Positions 1-11,339 of a DNA stretch of 64,000 nucleotides are shown here, piece after piece. Location: positions 155,330-219,329 of the forward strand of contig WTXI01000053.1 of NCBI GenBank assembly GCA_022376515.1, written 5' to 3'. Numbering within the stretch: position 1 is the stretch's first letter; every line of letters starts with the position of its first letter. Position numbers and translations under genes: made by a program. Source of the stretch: Lactifluus volemus (lineage: Eukaryota; Basidiomycota; Agaricomycetes; Russulales; Russulaceae). The notes beneath the pieces are model-generated. The model saw only the letters and a list, made by a program, of their open reading frames with translations, was not told where the DNA came from and did not search any database.

Positions 1-1479
1 GGGATCTACCGGTAACGCATAGTCTTTCCTGTCCCACACTGGGCTCAACACCACACATAGGTATCTGAATAACCCAGAGATTACCGCTGGAGCTGCTTTC
101 TTCGGAATGGGGCTCATCAGTGGAAGCAAGCTTGTGTACATCCTTGCGGGAGTGAGACACATCTCGTATCTGTGGTTCCTGCGTTACGTTGAGCAGTGCG
201 TTATCTCCCCCTCTCTTCCTCCTATCAACCTTCTCATGGACGGCATAGCCCGCACATGCGGAAGTTGTACGGAAATAGCTTGCGGAAAGACGCGGGCTTC
301 ACGAAAGTGGTCAAAACGGTCGCGAGACGTAACGCGCGGTTGCTCGAGAGCGGTGCAGGGCGCCACGCACCGCAGTTTAGACGTGTCGTGCGGGAAGTGC
401 GGGGCACGTTTGAGAAGGTGTATGAGGATACTGCAGAGGTGGTGGAGGAGTTCTTGGCCAAATGTACGCCAACTTTACCTCCTTTGTTCTCCGGCGTTGA
501 AGAAAAACGGATGCATGTACAGCGCGACCGAGGTTGTCTGAAGTTGTACAAGAAACCAAATTCCTTCTCCAGCAGTCGCGCGAGAAGCTGGTCATCACGT
601 GCGTAACCCTCCTTCAGCGACCAAAACTTGGGATACTGATGAGAGATGAAGACGCTTGGCGAACGATTTGTGGGCATACGATACGGATAGGTACAATATG
701 CGAGTCGTATCGCGTCGCGCAGATGGTACACCACGGTTCCACCTCGGGGAGCAAATCACGGTCTCGTGGAAGGTGCCACGCCATCATTCGCGGAAAGACT
801 GGATCGGGTTGTATCGCGTTGGTGCGAATCGGTCGACGCTGGTGACGCAGACGTCATCCCTGGGGATGTGGGTGCCAGTGCACGACGAAGAGTGGGATGG
901 CGATATCCCTATTGGCGAAGAGAAGCAGATTCATTCTCCACCAGATGAAGAAGGCCCGAGCCTGAATGACGAGGAGTGTGGCACGGTCGTGTTCAAGGGA
1001 GATTCGTTGCCGTGGATGGTCGGGCAGTACGAGGTGCGGTATCACCACAACATGAGGTATAATGTACTCGCATTCGACGGGCCTATCGAGATATACGGTA
1101 TGTGACCCTCCCTTTTCGTTTGTTTTGGTGTTTCCAATTGTACGTTCCAACAGTGGACCGTCCAACAAAAGTCGACTTTGAGTCGGTGCGCGCAGCGCTC
1201 GCACACGTTGTCCCACTGTGCCTTGACGGCGACCCTTCGCTGATCCCAAGCTCGACTTGTAGCTCGATGGATGAAAGCCAATCGAGCGGTGAGGACGACG
1301 GGGACCCGGACGACTTTCGATTCTGGTCTGAGCGGCAGGCGTGGCGAATTGCGCGTGTGGTACAAGAAATGTTTGGTATCGAGTATGCGCCGGACGTGGT
1401 CATGGCCGACGCAAACTTGAGCGCGCTGGCACAGAGGATCGTAGCGTCACGAAAGATTGTTGATATAGAGGCAACATAA
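1..1479 (+). CDS. CHO2: Phosphatidylethanolamine N-methyltransferase, C-terminal part (5' end outside window)
   Basis: Catalyses the first methylation of phosphatidylethanolamine on the route to phosphatidylcholine, in the ER membrane. I read exons 1-11, 61-195, 249-463, 523-598, 652-1097 and 1154-1479, joined by GT-AG introns of 49-59 bp that keep one frame to the TAA at 1477. The translation shows features I associate with fungal Cho2: NNPEITAGAAFFGM near the left edge, a conserved helix with VYEDTAEVVEEFLAK, then the C-terminal beta-rich domain with WIGLYRV, GDSLPW and VGQYEVRYHH, and the tail FWSERQAWRIA. The N-terminal membrane and catalytic portion lies outside the window. The next gene starts 120 bp downstream on the same strand. 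Family assignment is strong; exact splice points are inferred. Confidence 0.9.
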
Positions 1480-1599
1480 CTTAGAATAAATCAATGTTGT
1501 CATTTCATTAACGTGTACACGGCATTAGCCGGCCATGCCTGCTCAGCTCCGAGTCAGCCTTATTGTGCCGCGATACGCTACGCTACATGACTCTGTGAG

Positions 1600-4047
1600 A
1601 TGCCACGAACGAGTTTAGAAGAAGAACGACCAAACGGATATCTCAACGGCGACTACCCTCTCCGTTCCTCACGTCGTCCCCTACGCAAGAGCCCACAACC
1701 ATGGTTCGTCCTCAAGTTCACCATCCTAGTCGCTAGCGCCATCATCGCCTACACCGCATATGTATACATCGGAAGATTTTGCATACCGATGATCAAGCAT
1801 CGTCATTCGAGCAATAGCAACGATCAACTCGGCTCGCGCACCCTAGGCAGTGAGTGGGCTGACTCCATTTCTCTTTCATCCATACACAACCCCACCCTCT
1901 TTCAAAACCCTCTTTTTCGTTATGCTGACCATGTTTCCTTTTATTTTATTTTTACAAAGTTGCTTTTTTGGCTGTGTTTGTTGTACTTGGGTTGATGGTG
2001 ATCTGGGCGTATATCAAGGTACGTTGCATTCCATACCCCAAACCCATTGAACTCTTGTCTCTCGGCTTTCTGCTATATGTTTTTCGCTCTTGCGTGAAAA
2101 CTCATACAACTTTTTCTCAAGGTCGTGTTCACTCCGCCAGGTTACGCGATTGATGTGAGTCCACACTGTCTCACTACTCATTTCCTTTGCATCTTGGAAT
2201 ACTGGTACTCTCTTTCCGACCGATGTCATCTTTCTCCCCCTCCCCCCCCCACCCCCCACAAAACGCGTGTCTCCCATGCGTTATATTTAGTGCGCTTGCT
2301 TCTTCCCGCGGTGCACGCGGTCCGTTGAACCATGGTTGGTTACCCTGGTGCTTGCTCGTGGCGCAAGGGTTCATCGGTTACGTCATAGGCGCCAGTTTTG
2401 AGAACTCGTCGTTATGCGCGTGTTATCGACCGCGGGTGCCTGGCGATAACTCGGTGTCTAGGGCCTACTTACCTCCGACCAATTGATTACAGTTCGACTC
2501 TGTACCTGGCGCCAGTCAGGTCATGACATTGGCCTTTTCTTTACTCCTTTTCCCTTCCGTTTGTCTCGCAGGTACTGACTAAAGCTGGTTTTGCTTGGAC
2601 AGCATGTCCAGAGACCAATGGCGTCAGAAGGTGTTGGCAGGGGACAAATAGCTAGCCAAGATATCCCGATGTCATACCCACGACAATCCCACTCAGCACG
2701 ACCACCAGCGCCTACGTTCCCGTCCCAGATATCCCAGGGCTCGTCCACTCGCACCATTCCACCCTCGTCGACTTCTCTCACATCGCCGTCTTCTTCGCTT
2801 CCACCACGTACGCGCCAGCTGTCGCGCGGATCCAGCCCATATTCATACTCCGCTCACGCTCACTCGACGCAATCACGCTCGGCCCAAAGGGTCTCCGAAA
2901 ATGGCGGCGTTCACATGGGCCCGTACACGACTACATCCCCACCTCAACCCACAGAAAAGGAGCGCTACCAACGGCCGACGCGAGGTCGAAAACCCTCGTC
3001 TCTCCCTTCGCTACGTGAGGATTACCGTCGGTGTGATCGGTGCGGGATCATCAAGCCCCCGCGGACACATCATTGCAGGGCGTGTGGAAAGGTGTGTCGT
3101 CGTCGTTTTTCTGTCCAACCTGGGGTAGGGCTGTTGACTGATCGGGGCGGTACCGTCAGTGTGTGCTGAAATATGATCATCATTGTCCATGTAAGCACGG
3201 TCCCTTATCTGTTTGGATTCGTCTGTCGTGTCAGGAGACTGACGGTGCAGCAACGCAGGGATCGGCCAGTGCGTTGGCGCGCAGAACCAAAAGGTGATTT
3301 ACTCTTGAGCTGTGCCGCGATGATTGGCTGACGCATATACCCGTGACTTGTCAGTTTTTCTTCGTCTTTGTGGTGTGGAGCGTACTTTTGGCTCTTTGGA
3401 CGTTCTCTACCCTCCTCGCGCTCAACGTGCGTGCTGCCACGCGTGAGAAGAAGGATATCGATCCTCAACATATCGTCGTCATTGCTATGTACGTTCCGCT
3501 GTGCGTCCTTTCCACACGCAAAGCATCTTATGAAGTATCGTAGGGCAGGAATGTTCTCATTATTTACGACTGCCATGCTTTCGACACACATTGCGCTTAT
3601 CACCACGAACCAGACGACGGTCGAGCACATCTCTACTCGCGCTATGAAAGACCGCGAGGATGCCGTGCTGGACGACATGCACTCTTTCTGCGCCTTCTCG
3701 TGCGTTCCGTTTCCATTCTCCTCACCTTCCCCCTTGACATCGTACAGGGCAAAGCGCCGCACACGAAAACAGTGGGATGCCGAGTGGGGTCGTATCGGAC
3801 GCGAAGGTAACATGTGGTGGCTCGACAACATTGGCGCACACTGGGAACAGGTCTTTGGTCCGCGAAAGTGGACGTGGTTGCGTGAGTCCTCTCTTATCTT
3901 CCCTCGAACATCGTAACTGATAGTGAGTCGTGCGTAGTCCCGATAGGGACGACTAAGGATTTAGGATTTGAATACCCTCGCAATCCTCGCTTTGATGCCG
4001 AAGGGCGTTGGATGCCCCGCAAGCAGTGGCCGCCAGAATTGCGATGA
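1600..4047 (+). CDS. DHHC-type protein S-palmitoyltransferase
   Basis: Transfers palmitate to cysteines of membrane-associated proteins. Ten exons: 1600-1849, 1960-2018, 2122-2154, 2603-3091, 3160-3190, 3259-3293, 3355-3488, 3544-3699, 3748-3881, 3938-4047, giving 476 residues. Two membrane segments lie in exons 1-2. A cytosolic Ser/Pro-rich insert follows, then the zinc-binding DHHC domain: CDRCGIIKPPRTHHCRACGK continuing through CVLKYDHHCPW (catalytic Cys in DHHC) and VGAQNQK across three small exons. Two more membrane segments follow (FFFVFVVWSVLLALW and AGMFSLFTTAML). The C-terminal tail ends PRKQWPPELR and a double stop TGATGA. The Pfa3/ZDHHC2-15-20 type is the closest match I can suggest, but the specific orthologue is not settled. 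Intron 3 is unusually long at 448 bp. Confidence 0.92.
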
Positions 4048-6447
4048 TGATGCCTCCAGGGGTCGCGTCATCGCGATTGAAGGAGGTCCTTTATAACCCT
4101 TTTGCAAGAAAAAGGCTGCCACCAAGCCGACGACTTCAACAACGATGACCGCATAATATACGACGATCTTTCCCTTCTTTTCTCCCCCCGTGCCCCACAA
4201 GTGTTATTGTATATGTACAAACATACGGCCACAGCAGCATGCTATCACACGGACTTTAAATGGATCTTTTTGGATTTGGGATTTTTTGAGCTGTGTACTT
4301 AGATACATGTGCACAAAACACACATTTTCGGGGTAACTCGTTTCGCTCGTGGCTGTGATCGTTAAGAATTCTCAAAACTGGCCGTAACTCTTCTGAAACT
4401 CTTGAGGGCTTTCAAAAAAGAGCTCAGGTGAAACGTAGTATGGGTCCAAATTGACCAGTCGGGCCGAGTTACCAAAGGACTTGATCGATCGACCTGGGTA
4501 CCTATGTAGTGATGAGGGAATGGGCGCAGGAAAGGGCAGTTACGCAATGCACAAAGGTTACATTTGGGCAATAAGAGCCATTTTATGTAGATGGTCGAAA
4601 ACTTGTAAAGACAAGCTACACTGGCGGCAGAAACTCGGGCTTTGGCGGTGAGAATGAGACGGGCCGATACTACAGTAAAGCAAAGTAAGAGGATAATACT
4701 AGAGCCGAGCGAAAGCTGGCACAACTGGACTCGGATGTATGTGCGCTTGCTATTCTAGGATTGTCAGCGCAGACGAAAGAGGGACGGGTCAAACACCCAA
4801 TTCAACTTTCCAGCAGGTTCGAGTCAAAGCCTGAGGCCTGAGGAACCCTGATGGCGGTGGTATTGTCTCTAGTGGGCAGCATTGGCTGCCAGTACGGGCG
4901 TCACGGTCACGTGCTTTGGCACTTTTCCATGTCCCCATTTGCCTCGTAATCTGTCTCCCGCTGCTCATCTACACCCTCGATGCATATAGCCCACCCGCTG
5001 CACTGGTTCCACATGGTGTGCTTCCTCTCTTCATTGACAGTACGCGCATAAGATCCAGCAAGCTCGAATTTGCCTGGAGGATGCACACCAGCATGCCAGT
5101 GTACGTTCGCGGCGGCGCCCCACTCCCGCATCATAGTAATACGACGTGTGCTGAACCCTGCCTGTCATTCGTGATTACCGCCGCCGCGCTGAGCGTGATT
5201 TTAGCCTGATCACCGCTTTTTGGTGGATTAGCGATCCTGCCGCCGGTGACGCGACGACGTTCGTAGTAGAAGGTTCACGGACGCAGTGTCTACATTTGGG
5301 AACGCTATTTCTGGGCATTGCGATGCGATTATCACTCGGCGGGCTCGGGATGATGGCGATGGTCCGGGGTCATCAGTGAGCGTTCGACCATCAAAAACGG
5401 AGTTCGTTTTTAGCAGTTGGAAGTGTTGGTGTAGGCTTCTAGTGTGAGTCCCACCTCTTATGTATCCTTATAATCACCTCCCAGTGGACGAGGCCCAACC
5501 ATGTCTTATGCAGTGCGTGGTGCTGTTATGCGATGCTTTTCACCGCATACATGGTCTCTCGCGTCGTCTTGGAGCCCTCCAAGCCAAAAGAATGGGAGTG
5601 TTGCCTCCTCACTGCACCGGAAAGCACAAATGAGGCTTTGGAGGCTATTTCTAGCAAGTTGTGAGAGCCACCAGCACAAGCCTGTTTTACTAACTGACAC
5701 ACGCAGGATATAATAGTAGTGAGTGCCCAGTTGCTTTATAGTTGGACGCTGGCGGCTTCCCCGCGCTACCATCGCCCTCGCCATCCATAGCTCTGATAGA
5801 ATGGGTATCTCAATTGCGAGCCGTCTTCGCTGTGATTCAGCTGGCCAATCAAATATCGAATGTTGACGTCACTGATGATATCCCCTTTCCCTCAGTCGGT
5901 TACTTTCAATGACTGACTCGGCTACATGTTTCCCCAGACAGTTCGCTGCACCGCCGCCGGCATGGAACCACGTCGCTGATGTCATCACCGCCCAGAAACC
6001 AGTCTTGCCGTACCATATTGCGTAGTACGTATCACGTCACCAAACAGTCTCCACTTCATAGTAGGGACTCGTAATCACCGCCAACACCGTCATCCAACTT
6101 TATCATTTTATCATTACGGTGCAATTTCGATACGGATGAACCTCAGCATCGTAAGGAACCTACCAGTGTCTCTGGTAGACATCTGCATACTTCGGCTCAC
6201 CATAATGCGCTCGCAGAATGCGGATAAACTTGGCCTCCCTAAGGAAGTAACTCTGAGAGTTGGGCTTGAGGGAACCCTTCAATCGATGTCCGAGTCATCA
6301 CTTCCATGCGGCCAGTGACAGATCGCGTGAACCTCCGGACCAAGGCGTTTAACAGTTCCATAACGAGCTTGAGCTATTATATACCGCGGATTCCATTCCT
6401 TAGATGTGGTTGTGGTTTCCCACAATTTCTCTGCGTGCATCATCAGA
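4048..6447 (+). other. Intergenic, no gene supported
   Basis: About 2.4 kb without an exon chain I can support. Short open frames around 4916-5209 contain hydrophobic stretches such as LVICLPLLIYTLDAY, which could be a decayed membrane-protein fragment, but no family pattern follows and flanking frames are broken. The last part should hold the promoter of the 7TM gene starting at 6448. Confidence 0.4.
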
Positions 6448-7695
6448 ATGGTTAACTGGCATGACCCTGCTGTCCTCGAGAAGGAATACTGTAAGTTTCT
6501 CGACCAATTCATCAAGTCGCTACCATCCCTGATGATCATGTAGTGGCTGTCCTCAAACTCAATCATGTCGTTGCCGGTATCTACATGTGCGTTCACTCTC
6601 GTGCGCCGGAAAGCGCAAGGCGATGTCGACTCACAAGAGCGTCAGTTGGGAGACTATGTTTACTTTAGGCTTTGAGCTGGATGTTCTAAGAGGGAAACGA
6701 CCGTACAGACGGACGATATGGGTAGGCCATAATGTCATGCCACGGGTCATCACCACCACCTAAATCAAAGCAGCTTTATCTAGGAACCCGCTATACTGCC
6801 TTACTTGCATTCATCGTATACTTCATCGATATAGACAGCAGCGTTATCCTTCCCTGTCAGGTGAGACGTGTACTACATGCCCGGGTTTCGCGGAGATTAT
6901 TAATTTCCATTTGATTGTAGTTGGTTACCACTACCTCCTATGTGAGAGTCCCACACTCGATAACTCACTTTGCAACAGCTGTTGAAATGCGACCTTGATC
7001 CCCGCAGGTATTGAGATATGTTAGTTGGGAATTTGCCTCCCTTCTTATTGCTCTCCGTGTGCAAGTGATCACTGGAACACATAACATTTCGTTTTCCTCA
7101 TCTTTTTTTTAATTTCAGAATTGCAATATGGGATCGAAATATTTTCGTATCATTGCTTGTTATTGGTACATGGTTAGGTGATCTTGGGCTTAACATATAT
7201 GGTAAGTTTTGCATTAGGCATTCCCCAATTGTGCGCTCATGGTTTGTCTTCCCTGTTCCCGCATCTGCGAAGGTTCATTCAAGGTGCGTGCATTGGCGCA
7301 AGTTCTTCCTTTGGACTTTCCTGAAAAACACCCATAAAATAACAGCTGAGAGCGACGTACGATCCAACTGTAGAGACGTGCAACTTGTTAGATTTTCGCA
7401 AGATCTTGGTCAACGTTGTCTGCATACTAGTGGTTGATGTAGTGCTCCTCATGACCATGCTAATTGGACTCTTGCGATATTCACACCGTAATTCAACCGG
7501 TTTATGGCATCTTCTCTACCAACAGGTGGTTCCCCGTCTTTCCTGTTTTGCTGCCTGTTGATGCCCTTCAAGTGCATCATATGGTTATTCCTAGCGGCGA
7601 TTGCGGATGTTCCACTTTTGGTCTGTCAATTTTGGTCCCTTTTAACAACTATCGTCATGTCGGCATTCTTCAGGTCTTTATATCCCTCAGTTTGA
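6448..7695 (+). CDS. Agaricomycete seven-transmembrane protein of unknown function, 10 exons
   Basis: Function unknown. It resembles a lineage-expanded fungal family of short integral membrane proteins. Exons: 6448-6490, 6544-6586, 6646-6721, 6774-6860, 6921-6941, 7008-7060, 7119-7201, 7273-7283, 7346-7525, 7573-7695 (239 residues, stop TGA). The spliced reading is uninterrupted: start MVNWHDPAVLEKEY, LKLNHVVAGIYIWE, LDVLRGKRPYRRTIW, LYLGTRYTALLAFIVYFI, SWEFASLLIALRV, IAIWDRNIFVSLLVIGTW, LLRYSHRNSTGLWHLLYQQ, IIWLFLAAIADVP. These form about seven hydrophobic segments. Exon 5 has 21 nt and exon 8 only 11 nt. The intron at 7061-7118 begins GCAAGT, a typical GC-AG donor. The exon 4 acceptor could be 6771 or 6774; I chose 6774 because it gives IWLYLGTRY. 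No break was seen, so the gene may be functional. Confidence 0.8.
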
Positions 7696-8567
7696 ATGGT
7701 GCGTACATAGGCTTACATGTGCAAGGTGACCAATTTCCCTGTTGGCCATCATCGATGCTATGAATGATGTACGATTTGGTGTCGAAAATGAAAACGGGGC
7801 GCGGAGAACGAATGCGCGTGTAAGCGGAAAGAGTCGAGAGGATAAGATCACGTGGGAAAGAAAAAGAATGTGGGATGTGGCAGCAGTCCCCTTGTCTCGG
7901 GCTGCGTGCTGTGCCTCGCGCCGTGCCCATGTTTTAGTCTGACGGACTATCGGCCTCTCGATGAGACCGCGAGCATCCCATGAAGCATTCTGAGGGTGCA
8001 CACGACTTCGAAGGTTGTTTAATACCCTTTTCTCTTTCATGATTTAGTTCCCCTTTTCCCTTTGTTCCCCCTCTGCTAGTAGACCCTTACATCCCTTTCC
8101 TTTCATCCCCATCTCAGTTCCGACGCTCGCTACTTACCTCCTCCACCGTTATTCTCGTTCCGTTACTTTCGATACTTGTTGCCCCGTTCTCGACGCGTTT
8201 CCGAATTTAGACTACAAAGGGCTCAAATGTACTTAAATATGGATCTCGAATGTACAAACGAGCCAGCGAAACCATGCCGCTCACCACTTGTTCTCTAAAT
8301 CGTCTGACTCTAAGTTTCCTCAAAGTCTCAAGTCTTCATTTTCCTTCAAATTTTCTTCTTACTCTTCAAATCTCGCTTCCCGTCTCGCTTAGATCTCCTG
8401 GTTACGCGACTTCTACGTGTTTCATCCTCTACCTGCCGCCGCTCATCCCTTTTATCTCCCTCTTTGGTCCACTTGATCCACTTCTCAACTTTATTTGAAC
8501 TCACTAGCAGGGAGAGTTCCTCGCTTTCACCATAACTCAATGAATTCCATTGCAAGTGGTCTGCTAA
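7696..8567 (+). other. Intergenic between the 7TM gene and beta-trefoil copy 1
   Basis: Pyrimidine-rich, with long C/T runs around 8030-8160 and 8330-8480. No coding chain was found. It lies between convergent gene ends, so it probably holds terminator signals rather than promoters. The duplicated block starts near its right end, at about 8535. Confidence 0.4.
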
Positions 8568-10195
8568 TCAAATCAAGGGGATGGTAGATGCCTCGCTGAG
8601 CCACGTAATGGTCTCGCTATCCATCATGCCCTGGAAAGTGAATGACCACAGCTGACTTGTTTTACCCTCGCGTTTGGGCAACAACTTAATCTAGAAATGT
8701 GATCAGATTACTAATGCATAGTATGTCTGGATCTAGCGAGCTTACGGAGTACCAACTTGGGAGACAACGTAGAACACTTGTAATGACCAACTGAGTGTTA
8801 TTCGCTTGGCAGATGCTATAACATGAGTGAAATAGTCAGCAGAAACTAAGAATAGATGGTTTATTATTGACACACAAGAAACGGCCCGCATCATAGCGTT
8901 CCAATACCCATTGTGTGCGATATGGTGGAGCAGCTGATGTACTTATCCCACTCGATGTCATGTAGGACGTCGTCAACACCGTGACATACGTCTTCTCACA
9001 ACTCATAGTAAATCTATTCCCCGTCGTATATCTGATGCCAAACTACAGCAAGTCGTCAAAGAGAAATCTGACTGGAGAGTGGCCACTTACTTGAGAACCG
9101 TATACTCTGCCAGCGGCCGCATAGATGGGGTCACCCTTGACTAGAAATTCGTTATCGGAATTTGAAATTAACCACATAAGATTGTTTGGAGGAAGCTCAG
9201 AAGAGACAGTCGATTGAACGGCTGGTAGCTTCTCTTCATAAGCTGGCGGAGGTTGGGTTGACTTTGTTCCATCGGAATTACCAGTGTCTGGCACAGGAAT
9301 CACCCTCCACATTCTGTTCTTGGAATCCTAAGAATGCAAGTAAATACCCCAGAGCGGCTAGGAAGAAGCACAACATACAGGGACATTGTTGGAAGCCTTC
9401 ATTTCAATCCAGCCCGCCTGTGAAAAACTTCAGCACTAGAGGAACAGATATCGGGATTCGCACCTTTTCATGGCGATTCACCACAAGGAAAACATCCATT
9501 TTGGCTCTGCCAGTTCCCGTGGGACAGGAAATGCTTCATATATAAATGAGTTCGAAACGTAGTATAAGGAATGCCAGCATGGTTATCTCACGCAAATAGG
9601 CCTTTCTCCTTTGCTCCAATAACTCGCCAGGATTTCAGATCGTTCTCAAAATCCTCGTCATCATTATCGCTATCATTGTTGTTGCTCTCATCGATATCCC
9701 GAGTGAGCGCTACCATCAGCTTGTCATTCGGGTCCGAATTGGTGGTCAGGTATCGTGGATAATTGGAATCCTGCGTAGCCACATTCACTATCCGATGAGT
9801 GCGGTGATCTTCATCGTAATCTACAAATTTCCACTGAGATAAATGATTGATTCGAGATCAATACATTTATTATTTCATGCGGCTATGATAAGCATACCTG
9901 TTGCTGGAGGGCCTCATCGGCTTTCAGTGAACGCATCGTGACATACTTCTGGTCAATGTTGCGCAAACAGAGGTAATCACTCGTATCTGCGCTTTGTATG
10001 TAGTAGGGAACGCCAGCGAGAGGGAAAACCATGGGTAGTAGAAGACGGCTTGTCGATAAGCGCTTGGCGTGAACCTTTTTATCATAAGCATGAGACCGAC
10101 CTTTGCGGTAGTATTGCGGTACTAGTATTGCATGAATCTCTTCACTCGGTATTTGATGATAGCGATAAGCATCAATCGCGATAAACGCTCACCAC
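8535..10195 (-). repeat. Segmental duplication, copy 1 (partner 15045-16730)
   Basis: The segment matches 15045-16730 in the same orientation along nearly its whole length, with scattered substitutions and small in-frame indels. Similarity covers the complete beta-trefoil-like gene and roughly 160 bp of 5' flank with the shared stretch CGATAAGCGCTTGG. It fades within about 30 bp of the stop codon on the 3' side. Confidence 0.85.
8568..10032 (-). CDS. Beta-trefoil (ricin-B-like) lectin-like protein, copy 1
   Basis: Predicted intracellular beta-trefoil-like protein; I infer possible carbohydrate binding from fold-like features only. Exons on the minus strand: 10032-9898, 9833-9592, 9506-9464, 9417-9379, 9327-9091, 9042-8876, 8815-8746, 8690-8568 (351 residues). 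It starts MVFPLAGVPYYIQSADTSDY with no signal peptide. QxW-like positions recur at QQQWKF, RTQWVLER and SQLWSF. An acidic Asp/Asn/Glu run lies in exon 2 and a Pro-rich linker in exon 5. All exons stay open and phases agree with copy 2. Compared with copy 2 it is 6 codons shorter in the acidic run, 2 codons longer in exon 6 and 1 codon longer in exon 7. Last-exon residues differ most (QLWSF versus QRWLL). The family is not recognised with certainty. Confidence 0.7.
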
Positions 10196-11339
10196 ACACC
10201 TTTTTATATGATCATGAGGCTTGGCTATCCGGATGGTGTACAAACCGTATTCTACGAGTCATCGATATAACCTGACAACGTGTGCAGAAGCGATCGAACA
10301 AATGACGAAGGACCCTTCTACGCTGGACCGTACCATGCGTACATGATCACGTCATATTCCCATCCATGGATTTTAAACATCCTCACTTACTGGAACAGGG
10401 CATAACTTGCGGCGGGCTCTTAGAGGATGGCTCTCTACCCCAGATTCTTCCGTGTAATCACAAGACTGCACTCAAATTGCACCTTGAGCCTGTAGGGAAT
10501 GACATGGGTAACCCATGGGTATCTTCACTGATACCTGGACCCTTACCCACCCAAACCCATACCCAGAGGCCTGGGTAAGGGTTTACCCACATTTTTGCTG
10601 TGGGTATACCCCGCACCCATACCCAGCTCAGTATGGGTATGGGGTTTGAACTTTTACCATTTTCTTACTTTTTAAATGTTGCAACTAGCACATGTCTATT
10701 CTTTGTAAAGTAGCTAAATACTTCTACAAACAAGTCGCAAGCAATGCATGGCAGGATGACGTGGGTGGTGTGAGTCGTGTGACAAGCAGGATGAGGCAGG
10801 TGGCAGGATAGGGACACGCGGGAACGACGCAAATGGCCAGGGCAGGTCAGCGACAGACTGCAGTTCAACATACCCTTTGGCAGGGGCAGAAGGAGCTCAG
10901 AAATGAGGCTGAGAGCCCCTTCAACCTGATCCTTGGGTCTATGCACAAAATTTTCCATCACAGTCATGGCTGTCATCGTCGTCATCGTCGTCATCGTGTC
11001 ACAACCGCAACAAAGAATGTCAGTTCCGAGTTGCCGATGCTCAGAGTCGCATTGAAAATTTGTCCAAGCCGTAGCAGTAACAACGAATATGTCAAGTGTC
11101 TGTAAGACTCGTCCCACTGCAGAGTTCCATATTTCCAGAACCCTGCAAGCTATCACTGTCACGAAGTAATCAAGAAAATAAACACAACAACGTCCTCCTG
11201 ATCAAACAGCGAACAGCGTCTCTGTAGCTACCCCGGCCCGGCCCTTTGCTGGCATGTCACGTGCACTCGGCCTTTCACTCCATCGAGTCAAGCCCCTTTC
11301 TGACTTACATCTTCACAAGGGGTTTCTTCCACCACGTTA
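10196..11339 (+). other. Intergenic with CCCATACCC-type repeat; decayed coding segment near 11.1 kb
   Basis: No gene model is supported. The interval holds the G/C-run repeat described separately (10500-10650), a short ATCGTCGTC-type microsatellite at about 10975-11000, and a segment at about 11095-11185 with a diverged counterpart at about 18520-18620. On the minus strand that segment reads with a motif ending GRVLQ in both places. Confidence 0.4.
10500..10650. repeat. Interspersed inverted CCCATACCC / GGGTATGGG repeats
   Basis: Within about 150 bp the blocks ACCCATACCCAG, TACCCACCC, CTGGGTAAGGG, GTGGGTATACCCC and GTATGGGTATGGGG alternate in both orientations. They can pair with one another as hairpins and supply repeated runs of three or more G. 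Flanking DNA lacks the pattern. It could be a small non-autonomous element, a structured RNA or a G-quadruplex-prone patch; the sequence does not decide. Confidence 0.6.

Noticed and set aside
4800..4860. GGTTCGAGTC-like string suggesting a tRNA B box
   Set aside because: No matching A box or cloverleaf pairing could be built around it.
4916..5209. Hydrophobic 97-codon frame as a possible pheromone-receptor fragment
   Set aside because: No conserved receptor motif follows and adjacent exons could not be found.
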